A stretch of 17,189 bases of DNA from HGW-17 sp938004375. Its GTDB lineage: Bacteria > Myxococcota_A > Polyangia > HGW-17. The stretch spans positions 1-17,189 of the forward strand of contig DAIRVS010000090.1 of NCBI GenBank assembly GCA_036802685.1, read 5' to 3'. How positions within the stretch are numbered: the first letter of the stretch is position 1; each line of letters begins with the position of its first letter. Under the pieces are notes generated by a model that searched no databases, had not been told where the DNA came from, and saw only the letters and a list, made by a program, of their open reading frames with translations. Position numbers and translations under genes: made by a program. This document shows positions 6,362 through 14,076 of the stretch, one piece after another.

Positions 6362-8893
6362 GTGACCGATCCCACCGACCTGACCCCGGAAGAGGAAAAG
6401 AAGACCGACGCCGGCAGCGAAGCACCGCCCGCGGACGCCGCGCCGGACCCGGCCACCGCCGCGAATGACGACACACCGGCCCGGGACGATGCCAAGGGGA
6501 GTCCGTTCCAGCAGGCCGTGCGTGAGATCGTGGAGCCGTTCAAGGGGCTCGCCCACACGAGCCGGTCCCTGTGGGGGTTGTACATCTCGTACGTCCTGGA
6601 GGGGATGGTCTACTTCGGCATCCTGACCATCTTCGGCAAGTACCTCTCCGAGAACGTGGGCTTGTCCGATCTGCACGCCGGTTGGGTCTACAGTTTCTTC
6701 ACCGGCGGCATCACCCTGGCCATGCTCTTCCTCGGCGGCGTCGCCGACAAGGTCGGCGTCCGCAAGGCCCTCCTGTACGCCCTGGGACTGATGATCTTCG
6801 GTCGTCTGGCCTTCGCCGTCTCCGGGACCTTCTTCCCGGGGGGAGGCGGCTTCGGCTCCATGATGTTCCTGTTCATCGGCGTCGGGATGCTGCTGGTCGT
6901 GATCGGCTATGGCATGTATCAGCCGGCCGCCTACGCCGGCGTCAAGCAGCTCACCAACGAGAAGCACGCGCCCATGGCGTTCGCCATGATCTACGGGCTG
7001 ATGAATCTCGGCGCCTTCTTTTCGGGCGTGCTCAGCCCCATCGTCCGTAACTCCTGGGGCATCTCCTCGGTCTATTGGGTGTATGCGGGGGCGACCATCC
7101 TCGCCTTCCTGTGCGTCCTGATGGTCATGTCCTCGCGGGCCGTCGCCCGGGACACCGTCACGGACATCTCGGCGAAGAAGCCGTCCCCTGACGGGGAGGG
7201 CGCGCAGAAGCCGGCCGAGGCGCCCCTGTTCACCCCCCTCTTCATCGGATCCGCCGTGGTCGTCGTCCTGGCCCTGGGGTTCACCATCTATCTCGTCTTC
7301 ACCTCGGCACCCGGCCCCCTGGACCGCCCGCTGGGAGCCTACACGAAGCAGCTCGGAAAGGTCCCCGGGATGCTCGCGAAGCCGGATCCGAAGGACACGA
7401 AGTCCAAGCCAGTCACCGAGGCGGACTTCCTCAAGGTCGCCGACGGGATCCGCGCCCTGGAGGCCCAGATCGCCGTCCCCACCGAGGTGCCCGAGGGCGC
7501 CTCCGTGGACCCGAAGTCCTATCAACTGGTCCGTTTCATCGTGAAGGAGGAGGGCGCCTTCATCGGCGGCCTCTGGGGCGCGAGGTCCAACCTGTGGCTG
7601 AAGGTGCCTGTCAACACCGACGCCACCTCGCTTGTCCGCGAGCGGACGCGGGCGCTGGGCGTGGCCTTCATGTCGGCCGCCTACCGGTTGGTGGGCAAGT
7701 TCAACACCGGGGTGCTCACACGCATCGCCCTGCAGCAGAAGTTGCCCGACGAGAAGACCATCCCGATCCCCGACGACGTCCGGGCTCGGATCATGTCGCT
7801 CACCGCCGCCGGACACGCAGAGATGTTCCGCCAGCTCGCCCGGCTCACGATCGAGGTCGGGGCCGAGGCGACCCGCCAGCTCGGGGACGGGGGCGCCTCC
7901 CTCGAGCAGATCCTGGCCATGGAGGCCCGGGTGCTGGAGGAGGCCGCCAGGCTCGTGGAGGGCGGCTCCGCGGGCGCCGTCTCGGGCTTGCTGGTAGAGC
8001 GGTTCTATTCGACCGGCACCTTCCTGATCAAGCAGGTCGCTCCCCTGCTGATCGAGCGCACGAAAGAGGGTTCCCTGCCGCTCAACGAGAAGTTCCTGGG
8101 TCTTCACTTCGAAACCCAGGCCGGCTTCGCGGGCAAGATGATGGAGGCCGGAACCGCGGCCATCGACGTCCCGTGGATGACCTCGCTCCGGTTGTTCGGG
8201 CTCCGCTATGGCGGGCCGCTGGGCGCAGTGTTTCTCTTCACCGTCCTGCTCGTCATCCTGCTCCTGAAAAAGCGGCCGGACCACCCGTTCCACAACGGCC
8301 GTTTCGTCTTCTTCATCTTCATCCTGATCCCGGTGCAGACGCTCTTCGCCCACAACTGGCTGACGCTGCCGTATTACATCGATCGTGCCTTCGGCGGGAC
8401 CTACGTGGGTCAGAACTTCGAGTTGTTCTCCAACTTCAATCCCATCCTGATCTTCTTCCTGACCCCCTTCGTGGCCGCGCTCACCATGAAGGTCAAAGTA
8501 TACAACATGATGATGTGGGGCACCCTCGTGATGGCGGTGCCCACCTTCCTGCTCGCGCTGCCGCCCTCTCCGGCGATGCTGCTGCTGTACATCCTGCTGA
8601 TGACCATCGGCGAGGCCATGTGGCAGCCCCGCTTCCTGCAATGGGTGGCCCAGATCGCGCCGGAAGGCAAGACCGGCGCCTACATGGGAATCGCCCAGTT
8701 CCCGTGGTTCCTCACCAAGGTGGTCACCGGCTTCTACAGCGGTTATTTCCTGTCCAAATACTGCCCGCTGGTGGGTCCCCAGAACACCGAGACGATGTGG
8801 ATGATCTACGGCTTCATGGCGATGGTGTCCCCGATCGCCCTGATCGCCGCCGCCCGCTGGATGTCGAAGGGGATGCTCAAGGCCCGCGCCTGA
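6362..8893 (+). CDS. MFS/POT-like transporter with a large extracytoplasmic insert
   Basis: This encodes 843 residues. The GTG at 6362 is preferred over the GTG at 6308 because AAGGAG lies 7 bases before it. An acidic, Ala/Pro-rich cytoplasmic tail covers residues 1-55. About seven membrane helices follow up to residue 320, then a soluble stretch of about 290 residues (320-610), then about seven more helices to the C-terminus. POT-like features include a TM1 segment with YVLEGMVYFG, IGYGMYQPAAYAG, and MIYGLMNLGAFFSG. The last resembles the POT FYxxINxGS motif, but the ExxER proton-coupling motif is not intact. The C-terminal MWQPRFLQWVAQIAP resembles the POT TM10-11 region. With a cytoplasmic N-terminus and seven helices before it, the insert should face the periplasm; it is partly helical and rich in charged residues. 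The substrate is unknown: peptides or other small solutes are possible, but nothing here fixes it. The gene stands alone between the WG cluster and the DUF58 unit. Confidence 0.82.
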   Translation: MTDPTDLTPEEEKKTDAGSEAPPADAAPDPATAANDDTPARDDAKGSPFQQAVREIVEPFKGLAHTSRSLWGLYISYVLEGMVYFGILTIFGKYLSENVGLSDLHAGWVYSFFTGGITLAMLFLGGVADKVGVRKALLYALGLMIFGRLAFAVSGTFFPGGGGFGSMMFLFIGVGMLLVVIGYGMYQPAAYAGVKQLTNEKHAPMAFAMIYGLMNLGAFFSGVLSPIVRNSWGISSVYWVYAGATILAFLCVLMVMSSRAVARDTVTDISAKKPSPDGEGAQKPAEAPLFTPLFIGSAVVVVLALGFTIYLVFTSAPGPLDRPLGAYTKQLGKVPGMLAKPDPKDTKSKPVTEADFLKVADGIRALEAQIAVPTEVPEGASVDPKSYQLVRFIVKEEGAFIGGLWGARSNLWLKVPVNTDATSLVRERTRALGVAFMSAAYRLVGKFNTGVLTRIALQQKLPDEKTIPIPDDVRARIMSLTAAGHAEMFRQLARLTIEVGAEATRQLGDGGASLEQILAMEARVLEEAARLVEGGSAGAVSGLLVERFYSTGTFLIKQVAPLLIERTKEGSLPLNEKFLGLHFETQAGFAGKMMEAGTAAIDVPWMTSLRLFGLRYGGPLGAVFLFTVLLVILLLKKRPDHPFHNGRFVFFIFILIPVQTLFAHNWLTLPYYIDRAFGGTYVGQNFELFSNFNPILIFFLTPFVAALTMKVKVYNMMMWGTLVMAVPTFLLALPPSPAMLLLYILLMTIGEAMWQPRFLQWVAQIAPEGKTGAYMGIAQFPWFLTKVVTGFYSGYFLSKYCPLVGPQNTETMWMIYGFMAMVSPIALIAAARWMSKGMLKARA

Positions 8894-9047
8894 ACTGGGT
8901 CGTGCGCCTCCGCTCCGCCCCCCCCGTCGAAATCGAAATCGAGAAGCTTCCTTCATGAAAAAGTTCTTGCGATTACCCTGACCCGTCCGACCTGTCCGAC
9001 CCAACTCTCCGGTTTTCGTTCTCCCGCGATTGCGCTATGCTCCTGAC
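8894..9047. other. Non-coding gap with short direct repeats
   Basis: This gap separates the transporter from the DUF58 gene. It holds a TCGAAA-type hexamer repeat (8927-8943) and two copies of GTCCGACC nine bases apart (8985-8992 and 8994-9001). I see no convincing intrinsic terminator and no credible gene; the ATG at 8955 opens only an 8-codon frame. Confidence 0.45.
9013..9041 (+). promoter_or_regulatory. Weak promoter candidate giving a near-leaderless DUF58 mRNA
   Basis: TATGCT (9036-9041) resembles a -10 box, with TTTTCG (9013-9018) 17 bases upstream as a poor -35. The DUF58 start codon at 9048 is only six bases after the -10, and no Shine-Dalgarno sequence is visible before it. Together these suggest transcription starting at or next to the ATG, but the -35 match is weak. 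Confidence 0.25.
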
Positions 9048-10046
9048 ATGCCGCGCGCCCCCCTCCTTCGAGATCTCGACCGCCGCAGCCTCCGCATCGG
9101 CTGGACCTGGAGCGGGGCGGTCGCGCTGCTGTCCGCCCTGTTCTTCGGGCTCTATGCCGTACTGTTGGGCAACCTCGTGTTGCTAACCTGGGCGATGTTG
9201 GTTGTCTTCCTCTTCCTCGCCCACACTGCGCTCGCGTGCTTCGCCTTGCGGCGGCTGGTGCCCGAACGACGGGTTCCCGCGCGCCTCACCTGCTTCACCC
9301 CCTTCCTCTGCTCGGTGGGCCTGCGCAACGGCTGCCGGCTGCTCCCGCTTTACTCGATCAAGGTGCAGGACGTCGTCGACGGCGAGCCCGTGGACAAGCC
9401 CTGCTTCTTCTTCCGCCTTCCGCCGCGGGCCTCCCAGACCACGTTCTATCGTCATGCGTTCGTCCACCGGGGCCGGGCCTCGTTCGCGGGCATGCTCGTG
9501 ACCTCCGCGTTCCCGCTGGGGCTTCTCCAGTTGCAGGTGTTCCTGCCCCTGCCTGAGGACGCCCTGGTATATCCGGAGAAGGTGCTTACCCCGGCTCGCC
9601 GCCACCTCATCGAGCAGTTCCTCGAGCGGGACTTCGCCGCACAGTTGCGTTTCTTCGTCCCCGGGGACCACCCGCGCTTCATCCACTGGCCGGCGTCCTT
9701 TCGCGCGGGCCGTACCATGGTCCGCACCGAGAGCCGCACGCTGCAGCGCCCGGTGTGGCTGCAGATCGACAACCGCCTGGTGCCCGACCCCCGGGGCGGT
9801 TTCACACGCTCGGAGGACCGCCTCGAGCGCACCGTCGCCCACGCCGCCGGGACCGCCGAGGTGCTGCTCGAGATGGGATGGGAGGTCGGCGTGATCAGCC
9901 GCGGCGAGCTGGTGTCCCCCGTGGCCGGCCTGCAGAATCTGGAACCACTCGTCCGTTTCCTGGCGCTGGTCTCCCATGTCGATGCACCGTTCCCCACGCC
10001 GCCTTACCACGATCTGGTCATCGACGTGGAAGCCTGGGCGAGGTAG
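9048..10046 (+). CDS. DUF58 domain protein
   Basis: This encodes 332 residues. The ATG at 9048 is chosen; an in-frame TTG at 9030 would add six residues. Neither has a clear ribosome binding site. Two membrane helices occupy about residues 18-65 (SGAVALLSALFFGLYAVLL and LVLLTWAMLVVFLFLAHTAL). The cytoplasmic part carries the hallmark DUF58 segment RFFVPGDHPRFIHWPASF at about 201-218 (P205, G206, D207, W214), followed by MVRTES. DUF58 proteins usually have a VWA-like fold and are encoded with a MoxR-type AAA ATPase and a transglutaminase-like membrane protein, a set thought to act in protein maturation or envelope integrity. The transglutaminase partner follows 3 bases later; no MoxR gene lies upstream within the window. 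The biochemical role is not established for the family. Confidence 0.88.
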   Translation: MPRAPLLRDLDRRSLRIGWTWSGAVALLSALFFGLYAVLLGNLVLLTWAMLVVFLFLAHTALACFALRRLVPERRVPARLTCFTPFLCSVGLRNGCRLLPLYSIKVQDVVDGEPVDKPCFFFRLPPRASQTTFYRHAFVHRGRASFAGMLVTSAFPLGLLQLQVFLPLPEDALVYPEKVLTPARRHLIEQFLERDFAAQLRFFVPGDHPRFIHWPASFRAGRTMVRTESRTLQRPVWLQIDNRLVPDPRGGFTRSEDRLERTVAHAAGTAEVLLEMGWEVGVISRGELVSPVAGLQNLEPLVRFLALVSHVDAPFPTPPYHDLVIDVEAWAR

Positions 10047-10049
10047 GTC

Positions 10050-11930
10050 ATGCCCTTCGGCCGTGTCCAGTTTGTGCTGTTCTGGGTGTTCCAGTCGCTG
10101 ATCCTGCTGTGGCAGTGGCCCTGGTGGCCGGCGGCCTCCCTGGTGTACTTCGGCGCCGTGGCGCTCGTCGTGTGGCGGTCCCTGCCGGAGCAGCCCGCCT
10201 GGATCGGGCCGGCGGCGTCCGCGGCCATCCTGGCGCCGGCGTTCGTGCTCGTGCCGCCCACCGGGGAGCACCTGATCTTCGCGACGTTCCACATGGCTGG
10301 ATGGATCTTCCTGTGGCGCCGGCAGAATGTCACGGACTACCTGCTCGTGTTCATCCTGGGCATCGCCCAGTCGTTCCTGTTGCAGGTCGTCCGCCCCGAA
10401 GCGATGGCCCGCGGACTGCTGCTGGCCCCGCTGTTCTTCCCGGTGTTCGTCGCCGCCGTGTTCTTCCTGGTGCTGCGGCACGATATGGAGACCCACTATA
10501 TCGTCAAGCACCGTCTGGGACGCCAGAGCCGCCGCGTCGAGGTGGGCCGCCTGCTGCAGAGCCGCCGCGTGCTCGACGCCCCGATGCTGGGGCTGATCCT
10601 GGGCGCGGGTCTCGGCGTCACCGCCCTGGCCCAGGCGGCTGGCTGGGCGGCGGCCCCGGCCCTGGGTCCGCCTCGCCGGGGCCGGGGCGGGAGCGAGGAC
10701 TTTCCCCAGGCGCTGGACGTGGGGCGCCTGGGCCGTCCAGTACTCACCGGTCGTGCCCAACTCACCGTCCGGGGTCCCGCGGCGGTCCTGCGCGAGGCGG
10801 TGTACTGGCGCGGCCAGGTGTACGACCGGCTGCAGGGGGGAGTCTGGCTCCGCGCGCCGGTGATCTGGAACGGAGAGCCGTCCGGGGAAGGATCCTGCGT
10901 CTGGCTGCAGGTCTTCCATGAGAACGCAGCCCTCTCGGACGGATATGCCCCGCTCTTTCCCAAGGACGTCCGGCCCGCGGGCGCGGCTCGGATCACCCTC
11001 GATGACCGGGTTCGGCCGGTCGCGCCGGTGCGAACAGCGACGAGCCCCGGTTACGAGGTCTGCATAGGCGCCAGCCCGGTGGTGCCCGGGGCGCGGCCCG
11101 GCCTGGCCCGGATCGCCCTCGATGGCCCGGTCGGACTCTGGGCTTCCAGGGTGGTCTCCCCCACCGCCGGCTTCGACGCCAACGTGGCGGCGATCCTGCG
11201 ATTCCTCGAGGGCTACCGCTACGAGGAAGCCTATCCGCGCCCGCCCCCCGGACGGGATCCCCTCCTGCACTTCCTGGCGTTCCGGCGCGCCGGCCCCTGT
11301 GGCCTCTTCGCGTCGGCCGCCGCTGCGTTCCTCACTTTCGCCGGGATCCCGGCCCGCCTGATCACCGGGTTCTCCCACGGTCGGTTGACCGGGGAAGAGC
11401 GGCGCTTCACCGACGCCGACGCCCATTCGTGGGTCGAGGCCTGGCACCCCGAGCGAGGCTGGGTCACGCTCGATCCCACCCGGGTCGCCCGGCTGCGGCA
11501 CCGGACCGGGCAAGCGGCCGATCCCGCCCGCCTCGCCCTGGGCTGGATTTCCCTGGGATCCCTGCCCGCGTTCGCCCTGCTGTTCTGGGCGCTGGTACGC
11601 CTGGCCCGTCGCCGGGCCGCCCGCGCGGTGCCGATCGCTCCGGCGCCGACCCCTGCGCGCAAGATCTCGCAGACCACGTTCGAGGCCCAGCTCCTGTTCC
11701 AGGAACTGGTGTCGGGACCCGGCTTCAAAGACTCGCCACGGCAGCCCGGCGAGGCGGCGATGGCCTACGCCCGCCGACTCGAAGCGGCCGACCACCCGCA
11801 GGCCGGCCAGGTGCGGGAGGCGGCCACCCTGGCGGGCAGAATTTTGTTCGCGAGGATGGAGGCGGAGGAAAGAATGGAATGTCTTCTCCTGCTGCGGCAA
11901 TTTCGTCCTGTCGGAGGTCAGCAGAAATGA
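10050..11930 (+). CDS. TgpA-like membrane transglutaminase (DUF3488/transglutaminase-like/DUF4129-type)
   Basis: This encodes 626 residues. The ATG at 10050 follows GAGGTAGGTC and starts 3 bases after the DUF58 stop, so the two are co-translated. Residues 1-150 form about five or six membrane helices (DUF3488-type), with another near 175-200. A periplasmic region contains YWRGQVYDRLQGGVW, typical of TgpA relatives. The transglutaminase-like core shows a complete triad: C417 in GPCGLFA, H459 in DAHSWVE, D475 in LDPTR. A further helix lies at about 497-520, and the cytoplasmic tail (540-626, FQELVSG...QPGEAAMAYARRL) resembles DUF4129. The family cleaves or cross-links peptide bonds at the periplasmic face; TgpA of Pseudomonas aeruginosa is essential there, but the natural substrate is not settled. 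Length is close to that of TgpA. The intact triad argues for an active enzyme. Confidence 0.9.
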   Translation: MPFGRVQFVLFWVFQSLILLWQWPWWPAASLVYFGAVALVVWRSLPEQPAWIGPAASAAILAPAFVLVPPTGEHLIFATFHMAGWIFLWRRQNVTDYLLVFILGIAQSFLLQVVRPEAMARGLLLAPLFFPVFVAAVFFLVLRHDMETHYIVKHRLGRQSRRVEVGRLLQSRRVLDAPMLGLILGAGLGVTALAQAAGWAAAPALGPPRRGRGGSEDFPQALDVGRLGRPVLTGRAQLTVRGPAAVLREAVYWRGQVYDRLQGGVWLRAPVIWNGEPSGEGSCVWLQVFHENAALSDGYAPLFPKDVRPAGAARITLDDRVRPVAPVRTATSPGYEVCIGASPVVPGARPGLARIALDGPVGLWASRVVSPTAGFDANVAAILRFLEGYRYEEAYPRPPPGRDPLLHFLAFRRAGPCGLFASAAAAFLTFAGIPARLITGFSHGRLTGEERRFTDADAHSWVEAWHPERGWVTLDPTRVARLRHRTGQAADPARLALGWISLGSLPAFALLFWALVRLARRRAARAVPIAPAPTPARKISQTTFEAQLLFQELVSGPGFKDSPRQPGEAAMAYARRLEAADHPQAGQVREAATLAGRILFARMEAEERMECLLLLRQFRPVGGQQK

Positions 11931-11958
11931 TGACAACCGATTTTAATTCTGGTATTGT
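11930..11958 (+). promoter_or_regulatory. Sigma-70-type promoter with extended -10
   Basis: ATGACA (11930-11935, 5/6 to TTGACA) and TATTGT (11953-11958, 4/6 to TATAAT) are separated by exactly 17 bases. A TGG directly before the -10 matches the extended -10 element. The spacer is AT-rich in an otherwise GC-rich window. The -35 overlaps the stop codon of the transglutaminase gene. Transcription would start near 11965, giving a leader of about 15 bases with AAGGAGG at 11967-11973 and the start codon at 11980. Confidence 0.65.
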
Positions 11959-11979
11959 GCGCGACCAAGGAGGTCGGCC

Positions 11980-12684
11980 ATGCCGGGTATCGTGAAATCT
12001 TTGGTTCTGGTTCTCATCCTGTCCACCGGATGCACGCCCAAAAAGACGAACACCGCGACCACGCCCGGCGGAACCCCCGAAGGCAACCTCCAGTGGTCCA
12101 AGCTCGGCGAGATCCTCGACCACTACGACGAGGTCTACAAGATCACCTCCGAGTTCCACCTCGACGTCTTCGTCGACGGGGCCGTCGTGGAGTCCAGCGC
12201 CGGGAAGCATGAGTATGTCCGCGGCGAGGAGAAATGGTTCTACATGAAGGGGGGCGAGCTCGAGAAGACGGTCGAATGCTTCGTCGACAAGGCCGTCGTC
12301 CGGATCCCCCTGGCCAAGCAGCCGAAGAAGAAGGGCAAGAAGCCCGCGGCGGAAGGCCCCGACGCCGACATCGTTTCGGTGTACGAATCCAAGTACCCCT
12401 GCGCCGTGCAGGCGCTGGTGCGCTACAGTTCCACGCTCCAGGGCAACAAACTGACCCACGACGGGAAGACCTACGTGGTCAACTCGTTCGACGCCGATGC
12501 CAGGACCGTGGGCAAGATCTCGATGCACAAGGACAACCGGATCCTCGTCTACTCGTTCACCAACGTCAAGTTCGAGGACGCGGCCCCCGAGGAGCCCGCC
12601 GGGCCGGCGCCCGCCGAGGAGCCCGCCGACCCGACGCCCGCCGGGCCGGCGCCCGCGGACGGTGGCCCCAAACCCGTGAAGTGA
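11980..12684 (+). CDS. Hypothetical lipoprotein with Pro/Ala-rich tail
   Basis: This encodes 234 residues. The start is fixed by a near-perfect ribosome binding site, AAGGAGG, six bases upstream. The signal sequence ends in the lipobox LSTGC, making C18 the lipidated residue. Position +2 is Thr, so by the E. coli Lol rule it would go to the outer membrane (inference). The mature domain (about 40-205) mixes amphipathic strands, for example ITSEFHLDVFVDGAVV and KWFYMKGGELEKTV. This is faintly reminiscent of LolA/LolB-like beta-rich folds, but I cannot assign a family. It has a Lys-rich stretch (KQPKKKGKKP) and two cysteines (in VECFV and YPCAV) that could form a disulfide. The last 30 residues are a low-complexity tail with a 14-residue repeat. 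It is the first gene after its own promoter and lies 35 bases before the GHKL gene, so all three genes here may form one transcript. Confidence 0.82.
   Translation: MPGIVKSLVLVLILSTGCTPKKTNTATTPGGTPEGNLQWSKLGEILDHYDEVYKITSEFHLDVFVDGAVVESSAGKHEYVRGEEKWFYMKGGELEKTVECFVDKAVVRIPLAKQPKKKGKKPAAEGPDADIVSVYESKYPCAVQALVRYSSTLQGNKLTHDGKTYVVNSFDADARTVGKISMHKDNRILVYSFTNVKFEDAAPEEPAGPAPAEEPADPTPAGPAPADGGPKPVK
12594..12656 (+). repeat. 42-bp direct repeat in the lipoprotein tail
   Basis: An identical 21-base sequence occurs at 12594-12614 and 12636-12656, offset 42 bases. It encodes the repeated PAGPAPA segment in the 14-residue unit of the C-terminal tail. Being in frame (multiple of three), copy number could vary by slippage without breaking the gene. 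Confidence 0.7.
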
Positions 12685-12719
12685 TCCGGACACCATAACG
12701 AAGGACGCGCCACACCCAC

Positions 12720-13697
12720 ATGAACTCCGAAGCCGGGTCGCAAGTCAAAACCCAATCCAAACTGACCGTCCTGCTCGTCTGCGGCAAGGAGCGTGAGCTC
12801 CTAGCCCAGGTCGAGGCCCAGTTCGCCAAACTGAAGGTGGCGGTCGAGCTCATCCACTCCGACTGGGACGGCTGCGAGCAGGGGGCCTGCCGACATCACC
12901 TCGCCGTCCTGGTGGTCGCAGCCTCCGAGCTCCCGCTGGTGGACAAGTTCCTCGAGATCCCCGTGCCCACGCGACGCAAGGTCATCGTGCTGCTGCCCGT
13001 CGAAGCCAAGCTCGCAGACATGGTCCACCTGCTGATGCACCCGGACGTGGATCAGGTCATCCGGCGCCAGTTCGACTGGCTCCACGATCTCGGCGTCGTG
13101 CTGGGGGTGCTGCTGACCGGCGACATCTTCGGCATGGAGAAGTATCTCCCCAACGGCGAGGAGGTCTCCTACATCCGCTTCCATGACTACAAGGGTCGTC
13201 AGGACGTGCTCGACAAGGTGCGCGAGGTCGCCCAGAGCGCCGGGCTGCGCCGCATGCGCCGCGACCACGCCGTGCAAGCCGCAGAGGAGCTCGTGATGAA
13301 CGCGCTCTACAACGCGCCGCGCCACGAGGACGGCTCCATGATGTTCGGCAGCATCGATCCCCACAAGCGCGTGGCCATGGAGAGCCCCAAGCCTGTGTCC
13401 CTGCGCTACGCCATCATTCCGGACGGTCTGTTCATGTCGGTGCGCGATCGCTTTGGCGCGCTCAACAAGCAGACCGTGCTGCAGTACATCCACAAGTGTC
13501 TCACGTCGGATCAGCAGATCGATCGCAAGACCATCGGCGCGGGTCTGGGCATCTTCCTCACCGCCCGCCGCGTGCAGTCCTACATCATCAACATGGCACC
13601 CGAGGTGGCCACCGAGGTCATCATTTGCCTGCGCCAGGAGAAGGAGCTGGAGGCCCCCGCCACCATGCTCTTCTTCGAGTATCCGAAAGGCGGTTGA
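12720..13697 (+). CDS. Receiver-like + GHKL (anti-sigma-type) ATP-binding protein
   Basis: This encodes 325 residues. The ATG at 12720 has only a distant AAGGA (14 bases upstream), so initiation may be modest. Residues 14-130 have the alternating pattern of a response-regulator receiver (LTVLLVCGKERELLAQVE..., HHLAVLVVAAS, RKVIVLLPVEAK), but the usual phospho-acceptor Asp is not at the end of the third strand (VVAAS). Residues about 180-320 form a GHKL-type ATPase: N-box AAEELVMNALYNAP (E189, E190, N194, N198), a D-box-like VRDRFGAL (D243), and a glycine-rich TIGAGLGIFLTARR near 271-284. No histidine phosphotransfer helix is present, so this is closer to RsbW/SpoIIAB-type serine kinases or ATP-binding switches than to sensor kinases. 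The substrate is unknown. The bactofilin gene begins 4 bases after its stop, so the two are probably co-translated and may work together. Confidence 0.75.
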   Translation: MNSEAGSQVKTQSKLTVLLVCGKERELLAQVEAQFAKLKVAVELIHSDWDGCEQGACRHHLAVLVVAASELPLVDKFLEIPVPTRRKVIVLLPVEAKLADMVHLLMHPDVDQVIRRQFDWLHDLGVVLGVLLTGDIFGMEKYLPNGEEVSYIRFHDYKGRQDVLDKVREVAQSAGLRRMRRDHAVQAAEELVMNALYNAPRHEDGSMMFGSIDPHKRVAMESPKPVSLRYAIIPDGLFMSVRDRFGALNKQTVLQYIHKCLTSDQQIDRKTIGAGLGIFLTARRVQSYIINMAPEVATEVIICLRQEKELEAPATMLFFEYPKGG

Positions 13698-13701
13698 CGC
13701 C

Positions 13702-14073
13702 ATGATGGGCAAACCGCCGCCGGCCCCCGAGATCACCACCCTGCTGGGCGAGGGCGCCCGGTTCGAGGGGACCCTCACCTTCGAGGGTGTGGTGCGCATC
13801 GACGGCCACTTCAAGGGCAAGCTCGAGGCAAAATCCGCCACCCTCATCGTCGGGGAGAGCGGACGCGTCGAGGCCGACGGGGCGCTGGGCCAGTTCGTCG
13901 TGGCCGGTGCCTACGCGGGGGCCGTCCACGTCGCCGGGCTCACGCGCATCCTCGCCCGCGCCACCTTCGACGGGCAACTGGAGACCGGTGCTCTGGTCAC
14001 CGAGGAGGGCGCCCGCGTCAACGCGCAGGTCACGATGCCCCGCCCCGAGGCCAAGCAACCCCTGAAAAAATGA
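13702..14073 (+). CDS. Bactofilin family cytoskeletal protein
   Basis: This encodes 123 residues. The ATG at 13702 (MMGKPPPAPEITTLLGEG) follows AAAGGCGG inside the end of the previous gene, with 4 bases between stop and start. The core (about residues 12-112) is the bactofilin right-handed beta-helix pattern of short G-x-hydrophobic turns: GARFEGTLTFEGVVRIDG, LEAKSATLIVGESG, FVVAGAYAGAVHVAG, LETGALVTEEGARVNA. A short Pro/Lys tail follows. Bactofilins polymerise without nucleotide into filaments at the inner membrane and help set cell shape, polarity, peptidoglycan remodelling or chromosome positioning. There is no membrane helix, so it should be cytoplasmic and possibly membrane-associated through its N-terminus. 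Its stop lies 3 bases from the stop of the convergent lipoprotein gene. Confidence 0.9.
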   Translation: MMGKPPPAPEITTLLGEGARFEGTLTFEGVVRIDGHFKGKLEAKSATLIVGESGRVEADGALGQFVVAGAYAGAVHVAGLTRILARATFDGQLETGALVTEEGARVNAQVTMPRPEAKQPLKK

Positions 14074-14076
14074 TGT

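Noticed and set aside
8955..8981. Small open frame MKKFLRLP
   Set aside because: Eight codons, no ribosome binding site and no context supporting a leader peptide.
4184..9004. A 1606-codon open frame on the minus strand
   Set aside because: It lies antisense to the third WG gene and the transporter, both of which have clear family signatures. The peptide is His/Gly/Arg/Pro-rich low-complexity sequence with no domain. Long antisense frames are expected where third positions are nearly all G/C.
9183..11936. A 917-codon minus-strand open frame
   Set aside because: It is antisense to the DUF58 and transglutaminase genes, which have hallmark motifs and an intact catalytic triad. The composition is typical of a shadow frame.
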